From an uncultured Caldilineaceae bacterium (GTDB taxonomy: Bacteria; Chloroflexota; Anaerolineae; Caldilineales; Caldilineaceae), in the NCBI GenBank assembly GCA_958295915.1, contig OY282381.1, positions 1,138,722 through 1,202,721 on the forward strand: a DNA stretch of 64,000 bases. Direction: 5' to 3'. The notes beneath the pieces were generated by a model that was given only the letters and a program-made list of their open reading frames with translations, made no database searches and was not told the DNA's origin. A program made the position numbers and the translations under genes. Below are positions 1 through 9,094 of the stretch, piece after piece (the stretch's first letter is position 1; each line of letters opens with the position of its first letter).

Positions 1-2
1 TA

Positions 3-170
3 GAAGACGATCAGAGCTTGCGGGAGCGAGCAGAAGATCGCGTCCCATTTGTGGAGATGGAACTCGCCAGCGGCGCCACTGTGCGCTTCGATTTCCCAGT
101 GAAGCAGACAGAACTGCGCCGCCGCATCCATGCAGAGATGAGACGGCAGACAGCAGACAGGCAGGCGTGA
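3..170 (+). CDS. 3' end of an unidentified gene (partial)
   Basis: An open frame enters from the left edge and ends with TGA at 168-170, giving 55 charged residues that include VRFDFPVKQTELRRR near the end. The reading frame is open from base 3, and the next gene starts 4 bases after the stop, which suggests one transcript. I do not recognise the protein. The amphipathic, Arg/Glu-rich tail fits a soluble cytoplasmic protein, but nothing more can be said from this fragment. Confidence 0.5.
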   Translation, partial: EDDQSLRERAEDRVPFVEMELASGATVRFDFPVKQTELRRRIHAEMRRQTADRQA

Positions 171-174
171 TTCG

Positions 175-858
175 ATGAAAACACACAGCGGGGAGCAAGC
201 GAATGGGCGGGTACAGACGGCGCTCGCCCGCCGCCTTGACGGCATCGTCATTTGGATTGCCCGGCACTGGCTGGCGCTTTTCAACGGGGTGGTCGCGCTC
301 TACCTGCTGTTGCCGGCGCTGGCTCCGGTCCTGGCCAAAGCCGGCCTGACCACGCCGGCCTCAGTGCTCTACACAGCCTACTCCGCGACCTGTCACCAGT
401 TGCCGGATCACAGCTACTTTCTGTTCGGCGAGGAGCCGCTCTACAGCCTGTCGGCGTTGGAGGCCAGAGGGCTGGAGGAGGGGCTGGGGCTGTTTCAGCG
501 CCGGGCCTTCCGCGGCAACGAAACCACGGGCTACAAAATCGCAATCTGCCAGCGAGACCTGGCTATCTACGGTTCGGTTCTGCTGGCCGGCCTTCTCTTC
601 GGACTGGCGCGCGCGCGCATCCGCGCGCCCAGCTTGAAAGTCTACCTTCTTTTCCTGATCCCCATCGCCCTCGACGGCTTTACTCAACTTTTGGGCCTGC
701 GACAGAGCGACTGGTGGCTGCGCACAGTTACCGGCGCGCTCTTCGGCGGCGCGTCGGTCTGGCTGGCCTATCCGTATCTGGAATCGGCTATGCAGGATGT
801 CATCCGCACGGAAGAGATGCGTCTACGGCGCGAATCGCCCCCAACTGCGGCGGAGTAG
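175..858 (+). CDS. DUF2085 family membrane protein
   Basis: A 227-residue integral membrane protein. Hydrophobic segments lie at about residues 34-56, 131-148, 155-172 and 184-202. The family's conserved polar motifs are present: CHQLPDHS at 73-80, CQRDLAIY at 125-132, and an Asp-Gly in the third segment (DGFTQ, 167-171). These are hallmarks of DUF2085, a family of unknown function found in Chloroflexota and archaea. The ATG is 4 bases after the preceding stop, so the two genes are probably co-transcribed. The gene converges on the minus-strand restriction gene; only 48 bases separate their ends. Confidence 0.85.
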   Translation: MKTHSGEQANGRVQTALARRLDGIVIWIARHWLALFNGVVALYLLLPALAPVLAKAGLTTPASVLYTAYSATCHQLPDHSYFLFGEEPLYSLSALEARGLEEGLGLFQRRAFRGNETTGYKIAICQRDLAIYGSVLLAGLLFGLARARIRAPSLKVYLLFLIPIALDGFTQLLGLRQSDWWLRTVTGALFGGASVWLAYPYLESAMQDVIRTEEMRLRRESPPTAAE

Positions 859-906
859 CGCCGGGCTTTTCTGGTTTTTCGTTCTCAGTGTTTAGCAACT
901 GCTCTG

Positions 907-3900
907 TTACTCGAAACTAAAAACGCAAAACGAATGTATGATCCGCGTCAGATAGCTGGCATTCTGGCGAAAGAGGATGTGCGCTTCGGCGAAACGCTTC
1001 CAGTCCCATGCGCCGTCACCATAGCGAAGACGCAATGCCTGGTACGGAGTAGCTGAAATGATGAAAGAATCGAGGGCCACGCCCTGCAACCCGGCGCGTT
1101 GGTTCATTTTTTCGGTCAGGGCGAGTAGCTTCTCGTGAAGTTGCGCTTTATCGTCATGGATGTAGGCGTTGGCATGAAGCATTCCATGCGGTTCGATGAA
1201 CACGATGCGCTGTGATTCGCCCTCTTTGATCCATAGGATGAAGTCTGGATAGAATCCACTGTTGGTGAAGAATCCGATGCCTTTGCCTCGGCTCAAGTTC
1301 CGCAACAGAAACAGTTCCTTGCCCGCCAGCGATTTGTCCTTCTCAACGCGGCAGTAGTTTCGCAGGTCTTCCACAAATCCGCGTTCCCCTTCATTCAGTC
1401 CCGGCGGTTCGCTCTTGATCCTGTCGTCTTGATCGGTCAGCAGAGGATGGTAGAGATGACGGTCGAAGTGAATGTTCGGGAGCGTCTGTACTTCCTGTTT
1501 GTAGATACGGTCGCCCTCGGTGATTAGCCGCTGTACGGCGTCGATCAGCTCTGCGTCATCACGCGATACCCTGATCGTGTAGTCGTGAAAGTTGGTATCC
1601 GCTTCATCGAGCGCCCTATAGGTCATGTTGTCGCTTTCCCACCGCGCCTGCCGCACGCTGTAGAATTTCTCCGCGTATTTCAGAACGATAGCTGCCACGG
1701 CATCCCGCAGGTATGACGCGTCGGCGAAGGAACGGGGCCAGAGCGCCGATGCGTCGGCGATGAGCTGATATTGCCCCTCTGTTTCCAGAATTTTCCGCGC
1801 TATGTCCGGTTTCACAACCAGATTGTGGAACCCTTTGCTTTCCTTGTGCTCCAGCAGTTTGAGATAGATGTCCTGCCAGTCAACAAGGTCCAGGCTTTCG
1901 CTGGGGATGCGTTGCTCGTCGCTTGTTTTCGTCGACACAGTGGTGAATTCCTGGTTGCCGCTGACTACTTGCTGGATCTTGAGCGACAGGTCCACCTGTG
2001 CCGTAATCGTCGGGTCGATGTCCAAAATGATGCCCTCTTCATCAGCAAAGCTGCGATGATCAGGCACGCGGGGGATGTACAGATTCCTGCTGAGGAGGTC
2101 GCGGTTGGGTCGTATCGGCAGCGAAAGCTCCACATTGCCATCGGTTGGCACGCCTTCCCGCTCCAGGTAGTCCCGGAATTGGGCCATATAGTTGGCGCGG
2201 ACAGCGAATATATTCAGGGTTTCTACTAACCGGATATGGTCGGGATGGCTGCCATCCAGGGCGGCGCTGCGTTTCAGCGTCAAACCTCTGCCCCGCAAGC
2301 GGACGCCGCGCCCGAATAGCTGGATGATCTCGGAACCCTCGCTTTTGCCGATGTTGAGCAGACCCATGTTGGATACGCGCCAGGAGTTCCAGCCTTCCAT
2401 AAACTTTTTGGCGCCGATCAGAACCTCAATCGTGGTAGTCGGATCATTGATGCCTTCAAACAGCGAACGGGAGAAGACATCTTCTTCCATGACAATGCCC
2501 GTATCGTCAGCCTCGACCAGTTTTTTGAAACTGCCCGTATCGCCGATGTAGATCAGGCCAAAGTATTCATCGGCGCCGGCGGCTTTCAGTCCCAATTCGC
2601 CGCCGCTGCCACGTATAGCGCACAGGCGCAGCCCGCCGCTGCCCGGCGCGCGCAAGACCTTTCGCAGAATGTCTCTGTACATGCTTTCCGTATCCGTCCG
2701 GCGTTGGCGCAAGTAGTGAAACGTATCGGCGAAAATGTCTTCTCCATACTGATTGAAAAGCCCTGACTCGCCTTCCAGCAGCCGGCCGATGGTTTCCGTA
2801 ACCCAGCCGCCCTGATTCGTCAGCAGGCGGTTCAGGAAGCGAATCACCGTCAGCACATCACTGCGTCCTTGGCGGTTCTCCCTGTAGACAGCGTTCACGC
2901 TGCTACCGACGAACACCCACAGAGGCTTTTCCAGGTTGTAGGGCCGCAAGGCATCGGTCTGCTCGGCAAAGACGCGCTTCTGTTCGTAGAAGGAGAGCAG
3001 GTTGGCCAGCAACAGCATCTCCGTCTGCTCTGGCGTCGTCTCCCGCTGCAGGTTGAGGATGTGAAAATCCTTGCCGTATCCGTCCTTGTAAAAGTAGCGG
3101 TAGGAGTAATCAAAGGCGATGGCTTTCCCGTATTCCGCCGTCAGTTCATCATTCCGCGCTGCAGTCAACGCCTGTCCGAAAGTGGCGCTGTATTCAAATG
3201 TGAACCCGGTCTCGCCCAGGGCCTCGCGCGCGCTGCGCCACGCTTCGCCGCCGGACCCTTTGTGCCCTTCATCTACGAAAATCAGGTTGTTGCCTTCAAA
3301 TGCTTCTACGGGGACGCTTACGCCGCCGCCCCGCTTTTCCCCCTCCAGCTTGGTAATCTCTGTGACCTTGACGGTCTCGTTCCCGGATGTGAATAAGCCG
3401 CTTGCGTTCAGGTCAAACCGTTCGGCGGGGATGTTGGATGCCCACAGTTCTCCAATGTGTTGCTCGCTCAAGCCCTCATTGGGCGTAATCAGCAGGATGT
3501 TGTCCAGCGGTTCGCGGCTGTAATGCAGAAACTGCCGGTAGTTGAGGTGCATAACCAGCGTTTTGCCGCTGCCGGTCGCCATCCAGAACGCCAGCTTTTT
3601 CAGGTCTGGCTCCGAAAACCGCTCAGATCTGGGGTCGCCGGGGCGCTTGCTGACGTTGCGCCGGTCAACCAGTTCGTTCAGCGAGCGGAGTAGTTCGCCC
3701 CGGCGGTTGAAGTAGCGATCCAGAAAAATTTCGCTGTAGAGAGCGGCCAGATATTGGAAATAGCGCAGTGTGACAGGCTCGAAGCGGCCGGCGTTCATAG
3801 CGTCCAGATGGTCACGGATAGCATTGTCGTAACGGGCCAGGTCATGCGGCGCGACGTTTCGCTTATGCTCGCGCGCCAGCAGCCGCAGATAGACGTAACT

Positions 3901-4068
3901 GTGACCATCAGGGGCGAAGCCCTCTGCGGCCTGCCTGATGTCTTCCAGCAATTGCGGGGTGTTCTCGTAGCCCAGCAGGCTGTGCAGCCAGTCCAGCAGA
4001 ATCAACCGCCGCGCAAGCCCGGTGTAGTTGGCGGGGCTGCTGCGGGCCGATCTTCGAGCGCGCGGCAT
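907..4068 (-). CDS. Type III restriction enzyme Res-like subunit (DEAD/DEAH helicase-nuclease)
   Basis: A 1053-residue superfamily 2 helicase of the type III restriction kind. Walker A is ATGSGKT at residues 164-170 and Walker B is DEGH at 266-269 (DExH class). A helicase C-terminal domain with FGRGVRLRGRG follows. Near the C-terminus, PDFILW followed by FIEPHGM resembles a PD-(D/E)xK nuclease core in which the usual lysine is histidine. It should cleave DNA with the Mod subunit at 4711-7863, although an mntA-hepT pair lies between them. The ATG comes one codon after the hepT stop and in the same frame. Assignment to type III rests on the architecture and the paired methylase; a related two-gene defence system is possible. 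Confidence 0.85.
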   Translation of the reverse strand: MPRARRSARSSPANYTGLARRLILLDWLHSLLGYENTPQLLEDIRQAAEGFAPDGHSYVYLRLLAREHKRNVAPHDLARYDNAIRDHLDAMNAGRFEPVTLRYFQYLAALYSEIFLDRYFNRRGELLRSLNELVDRRNVSKRPGDPRSERFSEPDLKKLAFWMATGSGKTLVMHLNYRQFLHYSREPLDNILLITPNEGLSEQHIGELWASNIPAERFDLNASGLFTSGNETVKVTEITKLEGEKRGGGVSVPVEAFEGNNLIFVDEGHKGSGGEAWRSAREALGETGFTFEYSATFGQALTAARNDELTAEYGKAIAFDYSYRYFYKDGYGKDFHILNLQRETTPEQTEMLLLANLLSFYEQKRVFAEQTDALRPYNLEKPLWVFVGSSVNAVYRENRQGRSDVLTVIRFLNRLLTNQGGWVTETIGRLLEGESGLFNQYGEDIFADTFHYLRQRRTDTESMYRDILRKVLRAPGSGGLRLCAIRGSGGELGLKAAGADEYFGLIYIGDTGSFKKLVEADDTGIVMEEDVFSRSLFEGINDPTTTIEVLIGAKKFMEGWNSWRVSNMGLLNIGKSEGSEIIQLFGRGVRLRGRGLTLKRSAALDGSHPDHIRLVETLNIFAVRANYMAQFRDYLEREGVPTDGNVELSLPIRPNRDLLSRNLYIPRVPDHRSFADEEGIILDIDPTITAQVDLSLKIQQVVSGNQEFTTVSTKTSDEQRIPSESLDLVDWQDIYLKLLEHKESKGFHNLVVKPDIARKILETEGQYQLIADASALWPRSFADASYLRDAVAAIVLKYAEKFYSVRQARWESDNMTYRALDEADTNFHDYTIRVSRDDAELIDAVQRLITEGDRIYKQEVQTLPNIHFDRHLYHPLLTDQDDRIKSEPPGLNEGERGFVEDLRNYCRVEKDKSLAGKELFLLRNLSRGKGIGFFTNSGFYPDFILWIKEGESQRIVFIEPHGMLHANAYIHDDKAQLHEKLLALTEKMNQRAGLQGVALDSFIISATPYQALRLRYGDGAWDWKRFAEAHILFRQNASYLTRIIHSFCVFSFE

Positions 4069-4159
4069 CGGCTATAACCCTTCCCCGACGATTGCCTGTA
4101 GTTGACCAATGAGCGGCGGCAATTCGTTCGTTATCGTGTCCCACAATCTGTTCAGACTA
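4024..4159. repeat. Intact-locus copy of the hepT/res duplication
   Basis: Covers the last 29 or so codons of hepT and the first 15 of res; the partner is 9394-9529. Confidence 0.85.
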
Positions 4160-4416
4160 ATGTTATCGTAATCGTGAACCAGGCGGTTGCGCATGCCGAT
4201 TATCTGAGGCCAGGGAATTTCCGGGTGGCGTTGTTGCGTCATTGGAGAGACCCTGTTGGCCGCTTCGCTCACGATCTCCACCAATTTCTGCAGGGCGAGT
4301 TGCATTACCCGGTCGTCCACCAAGTCATTCAGGCTTGCCTCGCCCAGCGAATCGATGGCTTCCTCAGCGTGGATCAGCATATCCACGAGGCTTATCCGGT
4401 CATCATGTCTGCTCAT
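4072..4416 (-). CDS. hepT: HepT-like HEPN toxin (DUF86)
   Basis: A 114-residue all-helical HEPN RNase-type protein. The signature RNRLVHDY near residue 80 is the canonical RX4HXY motif: Arg and His are catalytic, and the Tyr is the residue modified by MntA in characterised systems. The start MSRHDD was chosen because the longer upstream frame runs antisense-like through mntA; this ATG overlaps the mntA end by 14 bases, typical of coupled toxin-antitoxin pairs. The gene stops one codon before the Res ATG. A second, diverged copy of its 3' end lies at 9439-9529. Function is inferred from the family; all key residues are intact. Confidence 0.9.
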   Translation of the reverse strand: MSRHDDRISLVDMLIHAEEAIDSLGEASLNDLVDDRVMQLALQKLVEIVSEAANRVSPMTQQRHPEIPWPQIIGMRNRLVHDYDNISLNRLWDTITNELPPLIGQLQAIVGEGL

Positions 4417-4714
4417 ATACCGCCTCCGCCGAATTGAGTATCTCCTCCCGCAGCAGCCAGTTGCGGCTGCTTTCGACCCCCCGGAAGGTGTGCAGATCCA
4501 CCTGCCGGCCGAGTATCTCTGACAGTTCGTCCTGCATAGAGATAAACGCAAACCCCACCCGCGCCTTCGGCTCGAACTCCACGAGCGCATCCACATCGCT
4601 TTCCGGCGTGAAATCGTCTCGCAACACTGAGCCAAACAACGCCAGACGACGGATGTGGTTGCGCTGACAGAACTCGGCGATCTTGTCTGTGGGAATCTCG
4701 ATTCGCGCGTTCAA
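4403..4714 (-). CDS. mntA: MntA-like minimal nucleotidyltransferase antitoxin
   Basis: A 103-residue minimal nucleotidyltransferase. It carries the fold's signature LFGSVLRDDF followed by SDVDALVEF, giving the GS(x)nDxD metal site, and a third acidic position in RQVDLHTF. In MntA/HepT modules this enzyme neutralises HepT by AMPylating the Tyr of its RX4HXY motif. It overlaps the upstream mod gene by 4 bases (ATGA) and the downstream hepT by 14 bases, so translation of mod, mntA and hepT is probably coupled. Its place inside a mod-res operon suggests that the toxin pair guards the restriction system or acts as a second line of defence. Confidence 0.9.
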   Translation of the reverse strand: MNARIEIPTDKIAEFCQRNHIRRLALFGSVLRDDFTPESDVDALVEFEPKARVGFAFISMQDELSEILGRQVDLHTFRGVESSRNWLLREEILNSAEAVYEQT

Positions 4715-7700
4715 GAGCGCGCTCCGGCGAACATGCGGGATTTGAACAGCGGATCCAGCGTTTTGGCGTTGCCAATGAAGGAATCGCCGTTGACATAGAT
4801 CACGTCCGCGCCCTCGACAAGGTTATGCCCGACCACGAAACGCTTGTCCCGCTCAAATTCCGCCTGACCCCAACCATCGGTTTCCCGCCAGATGACCGCC
4901 ACCACTTGACCAGGGTTCTCGCGGGTCTCGCCCTGATAGACCAGGTAGGGCCGGCCGCCGTCATCACAGACTCGCCGCGTGCGCACATGCAAACCCAGCA
5001 GATAGTTAAAGGTTTCGGGAACGTCCGCCACCCTGGCGCGGGTCTGCCCGTCAACGCGGATATTGAGCCGATAGCGGAACGGGCTGGCCAGTTTCTCCAC
5101 GTTGAGCAGCGTCTCGCTGCGCTTGGTCTCCCATTTGAGCATATAGTTGAGCAGATACTCAGCAGACCCGAAACGCATGGCCGTCTGCTCCGCATGGCTG
5201 TCGATCTCGATGTTGTTCAGCGCATCTTCGTAGGATTCCAGGCGGATGTATTTGACGATGCGCGGGCTGCGCCCGGCTTCTTCCGCCGTTGCCATGCGCT
5301 TCGGTTTGCCGTCCCGCCAGGCGGGCGCAAATGTAACTTTCTTGATGCGGGGCAGCAGCACGGTGTCGAAATAGTCCCCCATTTCGACGAGGATAAACTT
5401 GCGCTGGCCGCCATCCTCGCGGTTCAGGTTGATCACCGCATGACCGGTGGTGCCGGAACCAGCGAAGTAGTCGAGTACAGTTCCGTCTGTATTCAGGTTA
5501 CAAGCACGCAAACAATCGGAGACCAAATGAAAAGATTTTGGGAAATCAAAATTGTTACCCGCCAAAATATCTTGCAGTACAGTAGTTCCAAAGCGGGCCG
5601 CCGCATAGTTTCCTTCACCCCACCATGTTTTCGGTGCTGCTTCTTCCTTCATACGTAACCTGAACTCTACACGAGTGCTTCCGTCGGCCAGTTGGCGAAC
5701 ACGATACTTGTCTATTTGTTCGGTCACTTTCTGCCAACCATGACGCCATCTCTTTTCTATCCTCATCTCTCCCTCTTCTTTGACAGGCCACACCACAGAT
5801 TCATTTCTCTGCGGTGTCTCCAAAATATCATACGCTTGGGAATCCTCATTCCATATCATCTTCGGGATTCGGATAGTGTTATCTTCCCTGATATAGATAG
5901 GGTAAAATAATTTTGGTCGATCCTCTCGATTATCACCAGGGGGACGTCTAATCAAGTTATCCCACAAAAAATATCCCAACTCATCTTTATGAGGAAAACT
6001 ACTTCTCTGCTTTTTTGTCTTTGGTAGACTGCCAGGAGAGGCTTCAGAGCGCCCATAAAATAGTGCGTATTCATGCGCGGGAGAAAAATATCCCTGCCTG
6101 GCTCGTCCTTGAGGATTAGAATAGATAACAGCAATTCCTAACTCTTTTTCAAAAATAGTCTGCAACAATCCCCTCAAACGCCAAACTTCCTCATCATCAA
6201 TTGCTACACAAAGTATCCCTTTTTTGGTTAGAGATGCACGCGCCCACTTCAAGCGATTCTCCATCATCGACAGCCAACTAGAATCCTTGTAATCATTCTT
6301 GTAGAGAATTGCCGAAGCATTGGTATTATACGGTGGGTCAATATAAACACACTTCACGCTCTCCCGACATTTCTCTCCCAGCAGATTCAGCGCCTGCCAG
6401 TTTTCACTGTGAACCAACAGGCCATCAGTCATCCCATCCAGATCGTCAAAGCTGGCGAGCAGCCTGTCAACAAAATCGCTGCCGAAATGTCTGGTGTCCG
6501 CAACCAGCGTCGGATGCGCCCTCAACAAGTTGATGCGCCTGTCTTGCCTGCTCGCGCCCGAGTTGAACAGATCGCTCTGTTCCTCATCAATATCGAACAG
6601 GTCTTGCCACTCATCCCATTGCCCATCACAGGCAGCGATGTCGGGGTAGAAATCCTCGTCAATGCTGCCCAGCGTGATGCAGTACTGGGTCGCAGTGATG
6701 AACTTGCGCTTTTCCCAGAGCATCTTCTGAAAACTTTCTATCTGATCCAGAAAATCAATGATTCGACTGCCGACCGACTTAATCAGCCGTAGCATCTGGA
6801 ACCAGCCCTCAGCCAGATCCCGCCCAGCATTCTCCATCTTATCCAGATTCAGCACTTCGTTTTTCAGATAAAAGTCCAATTCGCGGGCAAGAAACCCCTT
6901 CAGGTCTTTATGAATGAAGAAGTCGGACGTGTTGCGCCGAGTGTACCGCCGCAGATGGTGTTCAAAAAATGTGACCGATCCTCCCTTGCCATTGAGACGC
7001 CGTTCACCCAGCAGCGCAGCACGCGCCCTGGGCGCCGTTGCCAGCCGCCGAGAAATTTCGGTTACAGCCTCAGCGATAATCCGGTCCTGCTGTTTGCGCT
7101 TGCCATAGCTCCGCTCTTCCCGCTGGGTCAGAGGACGATAGGCAAAGGGAATGATGATTTCGGCCGTATCAGCGACCCATTCCGTGCCCGCGATGCAGGG
7201 CAGAAAAAAGCGCTTAGCTCCCTTGACGTTGTTCTGCTCTACGCTGGCCGCCCGCAGTTTGAAATGCACCGCAACGTCATCGCGCGCCTTCCACCTGTAG
7301 TCGTGGAAATGCTCGGCGGTCTTGATGTAATACTGATCGCTGTTGGCCCAATGAAGATAGACCTCCTCGCCGTTATAGGGAATGGCATAGCGCTGCCGTT
7401 TGGCGTAGCGACGCTTGGAGATGAAATCGCCATCCTGATAGTAGCGACTGAAAAAGGTGTAGAGATGGTTGAATATAGCGATTTCGGCAGCCTCGCGGCT
7501 GAGGGCCGACGCTACCTTTGTCTGCGCGTTCAGATAATTCTGACCAACCGGGATGCTGTGGAAGGTGTCATCCAGACCGCCTTGGGCATCGATGACATAA
7601 TCGCCCAGCAAGTCCCGGACTTGCCCAACAGCATCCTCCAGCTCCCGGTCAGCACGGGCCTGTTGCGCCAACGGACCGCGATCCAGCTCGTCGGTGACAG

Positions 7701-7863
7701 CCCGAGGCAGCTTTGCCATGATGAATTCCTCGATGGCGTCCCGCTTGTAATTCATGATGCGGTAGATGCCGAAATCCAGGTCGGCGCAGTCAAACTGAAA
7801 CAACTTACGCAGAAGTTGCTGAAATTTGCTGATGTGGGGCGGGATCGCTGCCGTATTGGTCAT
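4711..7863 (-). CDS. Type III Mod-like site-specific DNA adenine methyltransferase
   Basis: A 1050-residue beta-class N6-adenine methylase: the catalytic motif DPPYNTN is at 509-515 and the SAM-binding motif FAGSGTTGH at 800-808, in beta order. The segment between them is the expected target-recognition domain. A long N-terminal region (about 1-480) precedes the catalytic core, unlike short classical Mod proteins. The DNA from roughly 5500 to 6350, exactly between the two motifs, is visibly AT-richer than both flanks, as if the recognition domain had been swapped in. The gene leads the mod-mntA-hepT-res series; an AGGAG lies about 12 bases before the ATG. Confidence 0.88.
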   Translation of the reverse strand: MTNTAAIPPHISKFQQLLRKLFQFDCADLDFGIYRIMNYKRDAIEEFIMAKLPRAVTDELDRGPLAQQARADRELEDAVGQVRDLLGDYVIDAQGGLDDTFHSIPVGQNYLNAQTKVASALSREAAEIAIFNHLYTFFSRYYQDGDFISKRRYAKRQRYAIPYNGEEVYLHWANSDQYYIKTAEHFHDYRWKARDDVAVHFKLRAASVEQNNVKGAKRFFLPCIAGTEWVADTAEIIIPFAYRPLTQREERSYGKRKQQDRIIAEAVTEISRRLATAPRARAALLGERRLNGKGGSVTFFEHHLRRYTRRNTSDFFIHKDLKGFLARELDFYLKNEVLNLDKMENAGRDLAEGWFQMLRLIKSVGSRIIDFLDQIESFQKMLWEKRKFITATQYCITLGSIDEDFYPDIAACDGQWDEWQDLFDIDEEQSDLFNSGASRQDRRINLLRAHPTLVADTRHFGSDFVDRLLASFDDLDGMTDGLLVHSENWQALNLLGEKCRESVKCVYIDPPYNTNASAILYKNDYKDSSWLSMMENRLKWARASLTKKGILCVAIDDEEVWRLRGLLQTIFEKELGIAVIYSNPQGRARQGYFSPAHEYALFYGRSEASPGSLPKTKKQRSSFPHKDELGYFLWDNLIRRPPGDNREDRPKLFYPIYIREDNTIRIPKMIWNEDSQAYDILETPQRNESVVWPVKEEGEMRIEKRWRHGWQKVTEQIDKYRVRQLADGSTRVEFRLRMKEEAAPKTWWGEGNYAAARFGTTVLQDILAGNNFDFPKSFHLVSDCLRACNLNTDGTVLDYFAGSGTTGHAVINLNREDGGQRKFILVEMGDYFDTVLLPRIKKVTFAPAWRDGKPKRMATAEEAGRSPRIVKYIRLESYEDALNNIEIDSHAEQTAMRFGSAEYLLNYMLKWETKRSETLLNVEKLASPFRYRLNIRVDGQTRARVADVPETFNYLLGLHVRTRRVCDDGGRPYLVYQGETRENPGQVVAVIWRETDGWGQAEFERDKRFVVGHNLVEGADVIYVNGDSFIGNAKTLDPLFKSRMFAGARS

Positions 7864-7912
7864 TAGAGTGGGGTCTCCTGGAGTAAGGGCGCTCGCGAAC
7901 CAAGAACGCGCT

Positions 7913-9094
7913 TTACCTATCTTGACGCGCGAGCAAGTACGATTCTTCCAGGTACTGAGAATGTATCTTGCCTTCGCGCGGAAGGTAGATTGCGACTGGA
8001 ATTTCTATTCCATGCAGGTATCTACACATAAGAGGTCCCACATCAGCCCAGTCCAATGTACCCAATCCACAGCCCAAAGCTGGCATCGCTAGAGATCGAA
8101 TCCTCTCCTTTTGAAAGTTTTTTCTCACCCAGTCCAGCCCACCTTCGATGTCATCCAAGCGTGAGTTCTCCCGCCACGTCCTCTTCGTTGCGAAGAGCAA
8201 AAACCACTTCATAGCGTTCGGAGTCGAAAGAGGTAAACTCAGATCCGCCAACTCCTGATCCAATGAAGCCTCGCGCTTATAAAGATACGGTTGTCTTGCT
8301 TTAATCCTCTTAGCGCGACATGCATCCTGATAGCATACATAGACGTCAGGGAATTGATACTTCGCTCGCGATGCTAATCCCTTCCCCATTATTCCCTGAA
8401 GATTGACACTGACCGTCAATGTTTGCATGGTGGAGAAGAACATATCGCCATCGATAAGGGAAATGTTGCTTCCAATCTGAACCCTGGAGCGTGGTTGAAA
8501 AAACATATGAGATTCTGGAACAACAGGGAGTTGGGTATTGCCCACAATTTCCTGCACTCGGGTTTGTGTCGTATGGTCGGCGACGAAAATCGAATGAATA
8601 TGTTCCGGATCGACCTGGTCCGGCACTAAGCATTCTGCCATGATCTTGCGTTTGGAACCGTCACCTTCACTCCACCAATCGTTCTGAATAACTTTCCACT
8701 GCTTTTGAAGCATTTTCAGGCCTGCAGATGTGGAGTAAAATTCCGTAGGACTGTTGGCTGCATTGCCGTCTGTAATCAGGACATTTCGTCCGTGCAACAC
8801 CTCGGGAGCTACGCCGACAATAGCAAGGGTTTGCTTGTGTTTTTCATGCGCAACTCGATACATCATCGGGTTACGAGGTTGAAAGTATAAGTTGGCGTAA
8901 TCCCAGAGGGATTTTCCGCCATGCGGCGTGGGTTTCTCCTTGCGTACACTGACGATATTGCTGTCATAAATTGGAGTGTACGGCACGTTTTGTGATTCGA
9001 TTCTTGAGTGAGAAAGGATTCCTCGTTCAAGGATGGACGGTAAGTTTTCGATATGAGTAATGTAACAAAGGCTCTTTATGTTGAAGCTCCTCAT
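7913..9094 (-). CDS. DarT-like DNA ADP-ribosyltransferase fused to DarG-like macrodomain
   Basis: A 393-residue two-domain protein. Residues about 8-200 look like DarT (DUF4433): YITHIENLPSILERGIL with His14, the PRNPMM segment at 73-78, and AECLVP with the likely catalytic Glu154. Residues about 208-375 are a macrodomain close to DarG: IDGDMFF, GIMGKGLA, ATKRTWRENSRLDDIEGG and PALGCGLGTLDWADV. DarT attaches ADP-ribose to bases of DNA, and the DarG macrodomain removes it; they are normally separate proteins. Here toxin and antidote appear to share one chain, and the DarG C-terminal domain is absent. A strong AGGAGG stands 8 bases before the ATG. The gene ends 49 bases before mod. Confidence 0.82.
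   Translation of the reverse strand: MRSFNIKSLCYITHIENLPSILERGILSHSRIESQNVPYTPIYDSNIVSVRKEKPTPHGGKSLWDYANLYFQPRNPMMYRVAHEKHKQTLAIVGVAPEVLHGRNVLITDGNAANSPTEFYSTSAGLKMLQKQWKVIQNDWWSEGDGSKRKIMAECLVPDQVDPEHIHSIFVADHTTQTRVQEIVGNTQLPVVPESHMFFQPRSRVQIGSNISLIDGDMFFSTMQTLTVSVNLQGIMGKGLASRAKYQFPDVYVCYQDACRAKRIKARQPYLYKREASLDQELADLSLPLSTPNAMKWFLLFATKRTWRENSRLDDIEGGLDWVRKNFQKERIRSLAMPALGCGLGTLDWADVGPLMCRYLHGIEIPVAIYLPREGKIHSQYLEESYLLARQDR

Noticed and set aside
252..920. Long plus-strand frame over the DUF2085 gene
   Set aside because: Shadow of the true frame; Arg/Gly/Ala-rich, with no family features.
4242..4667. Plus-strand frames opposite mntA and hepT as antisense regulators
   Set aside because: Composition is that of complementary-strand shadow, and there is no ribosome site.
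6910..7866. 318-codon plus-strand frame opposite mod
   Set aside because: Antisense shadow of a strongly conserved methylase N-terminus; no start signal and no recognised motif.
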